From the NCBI GenBank assembly GCA_947455195.1, contig CANGMI010000004.1, forward strand, positions 62,001 through 126,000: 64,000 nucleotides of DNA, read 5' to 3'. The translations under genes and the position numbers were made by a program. Shown in pieces: positions 35,991 to 43,318 of the stretch. Each line of letters starts with the position of its first letter. The first letter of the stretch is position 1. The notes under the pieces are model-generated. The model was not told the DNA's origin and searched no databases. It saw only the letters and a list, made by a program, of their open reading frames with translations. The DNA is from Pseudomonadota bacterium (GTDB taxonomy: Bacteria; Pseudomonadota; Gammaproteobacteria; Burkholderiales; SG8-39).

Positions 35991-36830
35991 ATGAATAGTC
36001 CCGCGCTGCAACACAAGACACCGCAGGTCATCGCGATTGCGAGTGGCAAGGGGGGTGTCGGGAAGACGTCGGTCACGGCCAACCTCGCGGTTGCTCTGGC
36101 GGCGCGAGGCCATCGCGTGATGTTGTTCGACGCCGACCTGGGTCTTGCCAACGCGCAACTGGCGTTGGGATGTCGTGCCGAGTACAACTTCAGCGACGTG
36201 ATTGCCGGGTTGAAGACCCTGCCCGAGATCATCGTCACCACGCGGCACGGCGTCCGCCTGGTGCCGGGGGCATCGGGCATCCGCGAGATGGCTTCGCTCG
36301 ATGCGTTGTCGTCGGCTGCCATCGTGCAGGCCTTCAGTTCGATTGAAGAGGAGGTCGACTTCTTCATCATCGACTCGGCAGCCGGAATCTCCGAATCGGT
36401 GCTGACCTTTCTGGGGGCGGCGCAACGGCGTTTCGTGGTGTTGTGTGACGAGCCCTCATCGATTGCGGATGCCTACGCGCTCATCAAGGTGATGGCCCTC
36501 GAGGGCAGTACGGACGAGATCTATCTGCTGCCCAACATGGTCGAGAGTCAGGCGGCAGGACTCACGCTCTTTCAGCGGGTGCGTGATGTCTGTGCGCGTT
36601 TCCTCGGGGTCTCTGTGGGTCACATTCATTCCGTGACCGCCGATACCCACATGGTCGATGCGTCGCGCGCCCGGCAACCCCTGCTCGAGTACGCCCCCGG
36701 GGGTAATGGTGCGCGCGACATTCGGGCCCTGGCCGTTGCCGTGGAGGAATTGGCGCCACTGGCAGGCTCGGCTGGAGGCCTGCAGTTCTTCTTCGAGCGT
36801 ATCAACAAGCGCGGCGAGGTGCCCGCGTGA
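35991..36830 (+). CDS. flhG: Flagellar number regulator FlhG (MinD-like ATPase)
   Basis: A 279-residue ParA/MinD-type ATPase, also called FleN or YlxH, which limits flagellar number by acting on FlhF and, in FleQ bacteria, on the master activator. The deviant Walker A is SGKGGVGKTS with DADLGLANAQ after it. The N-terminal start MNSPALQHKTPQ precedes the ATPase core without the long DQAxxLR tail; a short DQA-like motif is not visible. It shares GTGA with fliA. Confidence 0.93.
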   Translation: MNSPALQHKTPQVIAIASGKGGVGKTSVTANLAVALAARGHRVMLFDADLGLANAQLALGCRAEYNFSDVIAGLKTLPEIIVTTRHGVRLVPGASGIREMASLDALSSAAIVQAFSSIEEEVDFFIIDSAAGISESVLTFLGAAQRRFVVLCDEPSSIADAYALIKVMALEGSTDEIYLLPNMVESQAAGLTLFQRVRDVCARFLGVSVGHIHSVTADTHMVDASRARQPLLEYAPGGNGARDIRALAVAVEELAPLAGSAGGLQFFFERINKRGEVPA

Positions 36831-37534
36831 GAGGCGCTCGGGCTCTGTACGAGCAGACCCGGGATGATGACAACGCCCTGGTCGTGGGTAACCTTGGGCT
36901 GGTGAAACGCGTAGCACTGCATCTGCACGCGCGCGTGCCCCGCTTCGTCGAGGTTGACGATCTGATTCAGGCTGGCATGCTGGGTCTGATCGATGCGGCC
37001 CGCTCGTTCGATGCAGCCAAAGGCAGCAATTTCGAGGCTTTCGCCTACCTGCGTGTCCGGGGGGCGATGTTTGACGAAATCCGGCGCCTGTCCTACCAGC
37101 CGCGTTCGGCAGTGGCGCTGAACAGGGCGCATGCCGATTCCGCCAATGAGCTCAGTGCGCAACTGGGACGGAATCCGACGCAGGTCGAACTGGCCGAATT
37201 CATGCACAAGGATGCGGAAAGCCTCCAGCAGGAGCGCTCGCGTGCCATCCGCTTTGACACCTCGTCGATCGATGCCCAACCTGAACTGGTCGAGAATCTG
37301 TCGGCTGACGAGGCGTCGCGTCCTGATGTTCAGGTCGAGGCGGCGGAATTCATGGCCGCTGTACAGGATGCCATCACGAAACTGCCCGAGCGGGATCAAC
37401 TCGTGATTCAGCTCTACTACGTCGAGGAGATGACCTTGCGCGAGATCGGTGCGGTGATCGGTGTCGGCGAGTCTCGCGTCAGCCAGATCCTCTCGGCCTC
37501 GGCCAAACTGCTCCGCAAATCCCTGAAGGTCTGA
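36827..37534 (+). CDS. fliA: Flagellar sigma factor FliA (sigma-28)
   Basis: A 235-residue sigma-70-family factor for late flagellar genes. Region 2 (HLHARVPRFVEVDDLIQAGMLG and FEAFAYLRVRGAMFDEIR) and region 4 (LPERDQLVIQLYYVEEMTLREIG, VGESRVSQI) are intact. It starts with GTG overlapping flhG by four bases. It is inhibited by FlgM, encoded at 58546. Probable targets in this window carry TAAA-N15-G(T/A)CGA sites. Confidence 0.95.
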   Translation: MRGARALYEQTRDDDNALVVGNLGLVKRVALHLHARVPRFVEVDDLIQAGMLGLIDAARSFDAAKGSNFEAFAYLRVRGAMFDEIRRLSYQPRSAVALNRAHADSANELSAQLGRNPTQVELAEFMHKDAESLQQERSRAIRFDTSSIDAQPELVENLSADEASRPDVQVEAAEFMAAVQDAITKLPERDQLVIQLYYVEEMTLREIGAVIGVGESRVSQILSASAKLLRKSLKV

Positions 37535-37589
37535 ACGGCTGACAGCGTGTACGTCTGAACGCCCCCAGCGCTGCACGACCGGGCCGTGA

Positions 37590-37606
37590 TCAGCGAACGT
37601 TGCTGA
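37590..37606. terminator. Inverted repeat between fliA and motB
   Basis: TCAGC and GCTGA arms around seven bases lie in the 79-base gap between the convergent fliA and motB genes. No U-run is present. Confidence 0.3.
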
Positions 37607-37613
37607 CTGTGCG

Positions 37614-38645
37614 CTACGGATCCTGATACATGAGCGTGATGCTGATGCGACGGTTGCGCGGGTCGCGCGCGTCTGAGGCGTTGAACGGTTCGGTGTCAGC
37701 GACTCCCTCGATCCGGGCGATGCGTTTGGCATCGACACCCTTGGCCGACAGCATCTGACGCGTGATGTCGGCCCGCTCTGCCGACAGCGACCAGTTGTTT
37801 CGCTGGGCGCCGTCGTAGGGGATGCTGTCGGTGTGTCCTCTCACCTTGATCTTGTTGGGCATGTTGGAGATCGAGCGTGCAATCTCCTGAATCAGCGCCT
37901 GCGCCTTGCCCGCCATGTCACTCGTGCCCAGACCAAACATCGAGAAATCGGCCTTGTCGATGATCTCGATGCGCAGACCCTCCTTCTCGCGCGCGAACTG
38001 GACCTGTTCCTTCAGTTTCGAGAGCGACGGATCGGCGGAGAGCTTCTCGTTCAGTTCCTTTTCCAGTTTTTCGAAGTTGGCCTTGTCCACTTCGTGCGAA
38101 AACTTCTTCTTCTGCTCTTCGTCCGGATTCTGGATCTTGGTCTTGTCGCTCTCGTCGATGCTGTTCACCTCGCGTGGCGTGAGGATCTGCATCAGTCCGG
38201 TCTGACTCGCGATCTGGGGTAGATCTTCCGGATCGATGATCGACTGGCCGCCCATCAGCCCGGTGGAGCCCGATGTGTTGTTCACTGAAATCGCACTCTT
38301 GGTGGCCTTGCTCGGCTTGAAGTAGTCCGATATGCCCTTGCGCTGGTCGGTGTTGGTGGCCCCGAGCAGCCACATGAGCAGGAAAAAAGCCATCATGGCG
38401 GTCATCATGTCGGCGAGCGCGATCTTCCAGGCACCGCCGTGTGCGCCCGCATGATCATCGGCGATGATGCGCTTGATGATGATCGGTGGCAGGTCTTTCT
38501 TGCCCTCGTCAGCCTCTGCGCCGGGCGCTGGCGGCGCGGCAGACTCTGCAGCAGCCTTTTCCGCACCGGCTTCTGCAGTCGATTCGGCGACCGGTTTGTC
38601 GTCCTCGCCCGCGGTCGAGCCGGGCGCTTCGGGAGCCGTGGCCAC
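37614..38645 (-). CDS. motB: Flagellar motor stator protein MotB
   Basis: A 343-residue stator subunit. A long acidic Ala/Pro/Glu-rich cytoplasmic extension (1-55) precedes the single membrane helix (about 75-95), where D79 in LADMMTAMM matches the proton-carrying Asp. A plug/linker and the OmpA-type peptidoglycan-binding domain follow (IKVRGHTDSIPYDG, NWSLSAERA, DPRNRRI). The N-terminal extension is about 50 residues longer than in enteric MotB. It follows motA by two bases. The ion could be H+ or Na+; the helix alone does not settle this. Confidence 0.95.
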   Translation of the reverse strand: MATAPEAPGSTAGEDDKPVAESTAEAGAEKAAAESAAPPAPGAEADEGKKDLPPIIIKRIIADDHAGAHGGAWKIALADMMTAMMAFFLLMWLLGATNTDQRKGISDYFKPSKATKSAISVNNTSGSTGLMGGQSIIDPEDLPQIASQTGLMQILTPREVNSIDESDKTKIQNPDEEQKKKFSHEVDKANFEKLEKELNEKLSADPSLSKLKEQVQFAREKEGLRIEIIDKADFSMFGLGTSDMAGKAQALIQEIARSISNMPNKIKVRGHTDSIPYDGAQRNNWSLSAERADITRQMLSAKGVDAKRIARIEGVADTEPFNASDARDPRNRRISITLMYQDP

Positions 38646-38647
38646 GA

Positions 38648-39511
38648 CTACTTGCCGCGCAGACCGTCAAAGACCTCGGAGAACGAGGGCTGGCAGTCGT
38701 GCGTGATGCCGACCCTGGCGGCCTCGATCACCACGGGGATCGGGTAGCCGTTGAGGGTGCCGATGATGATCTGCTTGGCCACGTGGTAGATCTGACCCTC
38801 GTCATCGATGATCTGCTTCAGTCTCACGCCCAGAGGCTCCGCGACGCCATAGGCGAGCAACACGCCGAGGAACGTGCCGACCAGCGCGCTACCGATGAGT
38901 CCGCCCAGGACGGCAGGTGGCTGATCGATCGAGCCCATCGTCTTCACGACCCCGAGCACGCAGGCCACGATCCCGAGCGCGGGCAGTGCACCGGCAAGGC
39001 TGGCATAGGCCTCGGCAGGCTTCAATGCTTCGTGGTGGTGGGTCTTGATCGACAGGTTCATCACGTCTTCCATGGTGTCCGGTCGCGGTGACGGCGAGGA
39101 AATCACCAGGAGTCGGATGCTGTCCGTGATGAGGTGAACGAGTGCATGGTCCTTGAGGAGTCGCGGGTATTCGCCGAAGATGGCGCTCGACTCCGGGTTC
39201 TCGACGTGTGACTCCAGTGCCACTGCACCCTCGGCTTTCAGCACCTTCATCAGCTTCGAGACAAGGAAGATGACGTCCAGGTAATCCTGTTTCTTGAACT
39301 TGGCACCAGACAGGATGTGCAGGAAACCGCTGAATACCCCCTTCACGATGGTCATGCTGTTGGCGATGACCATCGCACTCAGGGCAGCCCCTGCGATGAT
39401 GAAGGTCTCGCCCGGTGCCGCGTGGATGATCGGTGCCAGGTCCCCGCCTTCCAGGACGTAACCGCCAAAGACGATGCCAAAAAGGAGGACGAGGCCGACG
39501 AGGCTGAGCAT
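38648..39511 (-). CDS. motA: Flagellar motor stator protein MotA
   Basis: A 287-residue stator subunit with four membrane helices and a cytoplasmic loop carrying the charged residues that touch FliG (EYPRLLKDH and region). The family block GSIDQPPAVLGGLIGSALVGTFLG contains the conserved Pro-rich gate. No clear ribosome site precedes the ATG at 39511, so it may be translated by coupling from fliS, whose stop lies 35 bases upstream. Confidence 0.95.
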   Translation of the reverse strand: MLSLVGLVLLFGIVFGGYVLEGGDLAPIIHAAPGETFIIAGAALSAMVIANSMTIVKGVFSGFLHILSGAKFKKQDYLDVIFLVSKLMKVLKAEGAVALESHVENPESSAIFGEYPRLLKDHALVHLITDSIRLLVISSPSPRPDTMEDVMNLSIKTHHHEALKPAEAYASLAGALPALGIVACVLGVVKTMGSIDQPPAVLGGLIGSALVGTFLGVLLAYGVAEPLGVRLKQIIDDEGQIYHVAKQIIIGTLNGYPIPVVIEAARVGITHDCQPSFSEVFDGLRGK

Positions 39512-39546
39512 GAGGGGGAGGGTGCCTTGTTTCTGGAGGGAGAGAG

Positions 39547-39957
39547 CTACATCATTCGGCTGCGTCGCGCGGCCGCCGGTACCAGGCGCCAGGCTTCGCG
39601 AACTTCGTTCATGAGGTCACGAACTTCGTGCAAGGTTTCGATGTCATCGTTCAGGTTGACGATGAGCAGCCGGCGCGAAACATAGTCGTAGAGTTCGCCC
39701 AGATGTCGGGCGATGTCACCCCCGCGTACGTGATCGAGGCTGCTGCGCAGCCCGAGCAGGATTCGAAGTGCGCGGTTGATGTGGTAGGCCTTGTCCTTCA
39801 CGCTGCGCTGGGTAATGTGGCCCTCTGCGGCGTTGAGACTGTCGAGCAGACCATCGAAGAGCATCTGGATCAGTTGACCGGGGTCGGCGTCGCTTGCACG
39901 GGTTTCCGTCATGACGGCACCGTAACTCTGTACTGCCCTGCGATTGAGTGTCAGCAT
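39547..39957 (-). CDS. fliS: Flagellin chaperone FliS
   Basis: A 136-residue export chaperone that binds flagellin. The four-helix family sequence LIQMLFDGLLDSLNAAEGHI and NRALRILLGLRSSLD are typical, and the start MLTLNRRAVQSYGAV fits the family. The longer frame upstream is not used because 39957 gives the normal length. No flagellin gene lies in this window. A sigma-28-like promoter is placed just upstream. Confidence 0.93.
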   Translation of the reverse strand: MLTLNRRAVQSYGAVMTETRASDADPGQLIQMLFDGLLDSLNAAEGHITQRSVKDKAYHINRALRILLGLRSSLDHVRGGDIARHLGELYDYVSRRLLIVNLNDDIETLHEVRDLMNEVREAWRLVPAAARRSRMM

Positions 39958-39992
39958 GATTCGTTGATCTTCAGTTGGGGACGACACTCCTG

Positions 39993-40019
39993 TTTTCGTC
40001 AGGAGGCATCGTACCTTTA
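39993..40019 (-). promoter_or_regulatory. Sigma-28-like promoter for fliS (motAB)
   Basis: The minus strand reads TAAA (40019-40016), exactly 15 bases, then GACGAAAA (40000-39993), against the consensus TAAA-N15-GCCGATAA. It is in the gap between the unknown gene and fliS, about 35 bases before the start of fliS. Confidence 0.55.
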
Positions 40020-40068
40020 GCGACACGGTGCAGGAACCTGCGTGGCCCGCTTTGGGCTCTCGGGCCGA

Positions 40069-40674
40069 TTAATTCTTGTTGAGCGCGGCCGGCGCTGAAG
40101 AGGGCTGTTCAGCCTGTGGGGAGACACCACTTGCCGCGATCGGTGCCTGCCCCATCGGCAGCGTGCCCGGCAGGCCGATGGCTTCTCTCAGGCGGTTGCA
40201 GGCTTCCGCAATCTGCTGCGAGAGGGTGAGCGCGCCGTCTCCTTCCGCCTGCGTCTGCTCCTGGCCGAGACCATAGAGGACAAGTGCTTCATCGGGCGGA
40301 AACCAGGACGTCATGGCACCATTGCCGGTACGCACCTGTCTTGGCATCGTGGGGGGTACGCGGATGCCCTGGCGGGCATCGAGCCCGGCCTCCAGGAGCA
40401 GTTCCTCGATGTGTCGAGTCAGTGCCGGCTCGTAGGCCCGACGCAAGGCGTCGAGTTCCGCCGGATCAGGTCCCTGGCCGCTGGCAAGCGCGATCCACAG
40501 CGCTTCGCCATTCAACGTGGCAAATATCGGGTCAGACGTATCCCCGCCCACGCCGCCACCGTGCCGGGTCCCCGTCGTCCCTTCGAGTGCCTTGATCCGA
40601 TCGATGAGGTGCACGACCAGCACGCCCGTGACCACCAGAGTGCCGAGCACCAGCACCAGAAGCAGGGTACTCAT
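40069..40674 (-). CDS. Hypothetical single-span membrane protein between fliD and fliS
   Basis: A 201-residue protein with an N-terminal membrane helix (LLLVLVLGTLVVTGVLVVHLI), a helical middle part (about 55-100, LDALRRAYEPALTRHIEELLL) and a C-terminal Ala/Pro-rich tail. It occupies the place where fliT often stands, but is not FliT-like because of the membrane helix. The ATG overlaps the fliD stop in TGATG. Unrecognised; role in filament assembly or motor function is suggested only by position. Confidence 0.65.
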   Translation of the reverse strand: MSTLLLVLVLGTLVVTGVLVVHLIDRIKALEGTTGTRHGGGVGGDTSDPIFATLNGEALWIALASGQGPDPAELDALRRAYEPALTRHIEELLLEAGLDARQGIRVPPTMPRQVRTGNGAMTSWFPPDEALVLYGLGQEQTQAEGDGALTLSQQIAEACNRLREAIGLPGTLPMGQAPIAASGVSPQAEQPSSAPAALNKN

Positions 40675-42272
40675 CAATTCGACTTGCTGGGGGGGTTGTA
40701 GAGCTGATTCAGCCAGGTCTTGGTGCTGTTCATCTGCCCGACCAGCGTATCCATCGTGGTGAACTGGTTGATATAGCGATTGTAGAGCGCGGTCATGCGA
40801 GTGCCCAGATCGGTCTGGTTCTTCTGGACCACCGTGACCGTCGAGCGCAGGTTGATCGTGGCGGTCTGGATCGGACTGGTGATCGAGTTGCCCTGGGCAT
40901 CCATCCCGCCCGAAATCATGGTGGTGAGTGATGTGACCCAGTTGCCGGCAAATCCTCGCTCCGTGTCGGTCCTGGAGGCCTGCGAGTTGTCCTTGCCATT
41001 GGTCAGAAACCTTGCGACGTTTGCATAATTCGACTGCAGCGTACTCGCCAGTGTGGTGTTGTTCAGGCTCAGTGTGCCGTCAAGGTTGTGGGTGATGCCC
41101 AGATCGGTGAGGCTCATGCTGCCCGCCGTGCCTCCGAGGCTGATCTGTTTCTGGATCATGCTGGAGAGCTGCTTCTCGATCACATTGACCAGCGGGTCTG
41201 CCACCAGGCTGGCTCCGAGCGTGGGGACGGATGACTTCGGATCGGTCGCCACCTGGAGCACGGTCTGGATATCGTTGAAGGCCGTCACCAGGTTCTGCAG
41301 ATTCGAGCTCAGCGTAGCGGTGTCGCGACTGAGCTGGAATCCGCCTGCGTTGCTCGTGGGCGCCAGTATGTTCAGGGTCACACCCGGGAGTGCATCCGTG
41401 ATCGTGTTCGACGCGCGCCACAGATCGACCCCGTCAAGGAGGATGTGGGCGTCAGAGGCGGCGGTGAGTTGTCCACCTGCCGTCCCGTCATAGCTCGTAT
41501 TGCCGAAGGCGAATCCAGCCACGTCGGCCCCGGTCGAGTCGGTGGCACTGGCGGTAAAGGCGCTGCTCGTCCCGGTCGTGTTCGCACTGATGAGCAACTT
41601 GTACGGGGTGGATCCCTGACCGGAGTTGAAGACCTGCGCAGTGACGCCCAGCCCTGCCGCATTGATCTCCGCCGCGAATTCGTCCAGCGACGAGGCGCTG
41701 CCGGCCGGTGGTGTGAAGGCGTGTGCCTGTCCATTGATGTTCAGGGTCAGTGTGACCGGGGTGCTGGCGGTGACATTGGCCGCGTGGTCGGCGAACCCGC
41801 CGGTCAGAAATTGCTGAGGTGTCGCCGTCGACAGGACCTGAAGGCTGTGATTGCCAGGCGCCGCTGCGCCTGTTGCGCTGATCTGGACCGATGAGGCAAG
41901 GCTGTTCCTGACAGACGTCGTTGACAGGTTCGAATTGTCCTGCAGCGATCCGATGGCCGACTGGAGATTTGACAGCCCTTGCGTGAGGGTGGAATAGGCC
42001 GACAGGGATGCCTGGGCCTTGTTGAGTTGCCGTGTGAGCAGGCTCATCTGTGGCGCCTTCTCGGCGTCGGTCAGGCTCTGGGCGAGTGACTGGATGTTGA
42101 TGCCCGAGCCTGCACCCAGTGCGGTCATCGCTGACTGTGCCGCCGCCTGGGCCGCGGTCCCGTAACCGGTGCTCGACGTGCTGGTACTGCTCGAGCCTGT
42201 CGTGCTCGACGTGGATGAGGTGCTCGAGCTCGACACCGACGCTGGCGTCGAGCTGGAAATGGTCATGGACAT
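40674..42272 (-). CDS. fliD: Flagellar filament capping protein FliD
   Basis: A 532-residue cap protein that folds flagellin at the filament tip and may serve in adhesion. The N-terminal core contains GINIQSLAQSLTDAEKAP and the C-terminal core contains LYNRYINQFTTMDTLVGQMNSTKTWL. Before the core is a Ser/Thr run of about 30 residues that is unusual. A hook-IN-type segment (about 170-220) lies in the variable region. ATG set by AGGAG; a sigma-28-like promoter is upstream. Confidence 0.93.
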   Translation of the reverse strand: MSMTISSSTPASVSSSSTSSTSSTTGSSSTSTSSTGYGTAAQAAAQSAMTALGAGSGINIQSLAQSLTDAEKAPQMSLLTRQLNKAQASLSAYSTLTQGLSNLQSAIGSLQDNSNLSTTSVRNSLASSVQISATGAAAPGNHSLQVLSTATPQQFLTGGFADHAANVTASTPVTLTLNINGQAHAFTPPAGSASSLDEFAAEINAAGLGVTAQVFNSGQGSTPYKLLISANTTGTSSAFTASATDSTGADVAGFAFGNTSYDGTAGGQLTAASDAHILLDGVDLWRASNTITDALPGVTLNILAPTSNAGGFQLSRDTATLSSNLQNLVTAFNDIQTVLQVATDPKSSVPTLGASLVADPLVNVIEKQLSSMIQKQISLGGTAGSMSLTDLGITHNLDGTLSLNNTTLASTLQSNYANVARFLTNGKDNSQASRTDTERGFAGNWVTSLTTMISGGMDAQGNSITSPIQTATINLRSTVTVVQKNQTDLGTRMTALYNRYINQFTTMDTLVGQMNSTKTWLNQLYNPPSKSN

Positions 42273-42341
42273 GGCCTGCTCCTCGATCTGCCCGATGGGC
42301 TGATCATCATTGCCGCCTGGTCTGGCCAGGCCTCAGGGCGG

Positions 42342-42368
42342 TAGTCGACCGCCGCCTGCCGATCTTTA
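42342..42368 (-). promoter_or_regulatory. Sigma-28-like promoter for fliD
   Basis: The minus strand has TAAA (42368-42365), 15 bases, then GTCGACTA (42349-42342). The spacing is exact; the second box matches five of eight consensus bases. It lies about 70 bases before fliD, in the gap after flgL. Confidence 0.45.
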
Positions 42369-42378
42369 ATGGGCCCAC

Positions 42379-43302
42379 TTACTTCAGGAAGTTGAACAGC
42401 GACAGCTGCGATACCTGCGCGAAGCTCTGCTGCGACGCCTGCAGGCTCAGCGACTCCTTCTGCAGGTTCGTGATCGTCGTCGTGTAGTCGCTGTCCTGAA
42501 GTGCTGACAGACTCTTCTTCAACTGCAACTGGGTCTGCTGAATGAGCGTCTGTTGCTGTGTCACGACATTCTGATCATTCGCCACATCGGCCTGCGCCGC
42601 GTTGATGCCATCGCCGAGCGCAGTCAGTTCGCCGATGCCGCGCGTAATCTTGCTCGAGTCGCCCGCCTTCGTCGCCGCGATCAGGTCGTCGATAGCCTGG
42701 AAGAATCCCACCTGCCGGGTCGTACCGTCTTGCGCCGTTCGTGCAACCGATGTGAACACTTCGGTGCCGGGTCGGTCGACGTTGACGCTGGCTTGTTCGT
42801 TGATCGCGACCCCGATGCTGGTCTGGTCCCCTTGATAGGTCGCCGCACCGCCGGCGTCCTCGGCGAAGGGGGCGGTTCCGGCTCGCCCCCCGGAAAACAC
42901 GAAACTGCCGTTGATATCCCGCGAATTGGCTCGCGCAGCGAGGTCGGCGCGGAGCGATGACATCTGCGAAGCCAGATTCTGACGGTCGCCCGGGTTCATG
43001 GTACCGGTGGCCGCCTGCAAGGCCAACTGGTGCAGCGAGTTCATGTCCTTCTGACTCGCCGTGATCGCCTGTTGCTGATAACTCAACTGGTCGCCCACGG
43101 TGCTCATCGTATCCAGGTAGGATTGCTGGCGCGACAGGGCCGAGTTGAGCTTCGTGATTGCCACGCTCGTCGCGGTGTTGTCGCTCGGGGCGGTCAGTTC
43201 CAGACCCGTCGAGATCTGGGCCTGGGTTCGCGTGATCGCATCCTGAATCGTGCGCATCTGCTGGGCGGCATGGCTGAAGGTCAGGCTGGTCGACAACGTC
43301 AT
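42379..43302 (-). CDS. flgL: Flagellar hook-filament junction protein FlgL
   Basis: A 307-residue protein, also called HAP3, that joins hook and filament. The flagellin-like N-terminal core (STSLTFSHAAQQMRTIQDAI, then ISTGLELTAPSDN) and a C-terminal core of heptad helices (ALQDSDYTTTITNLQKESLSL) are present. It follows flgK by 16 bases at the end of the flg operon. Confidence 0.94.
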   Translation of the reverse strand: MTLSTSLTFSHAAQQMRTIQDAITRTQAQISTGLELTAPSDNTATSVAITKLNSALSRQQSYLDTMSTVGDQLSYQQQAITASQKDMNSLHQLALQAATGTMNPGDRQNLASQMSSLRADLAARANSRDINGSFVFSGGRAGTAPFAEDAGGAATYQGDQTSIGVAINEQASVNVDRPGTEVFTSVARTAQDGTTRQVGFFQAIDDLIAATKAGDSSKITRGIGELTALGDGINAAQADVANDQNVVTQQQTLIQQTQLQLKKSLSALQDSDYTTTITNLQKESLSLQASQQSFAQVSQLSLFNFLK

Positions 43303-43318
43303 TGGATCACGCTCCTGG

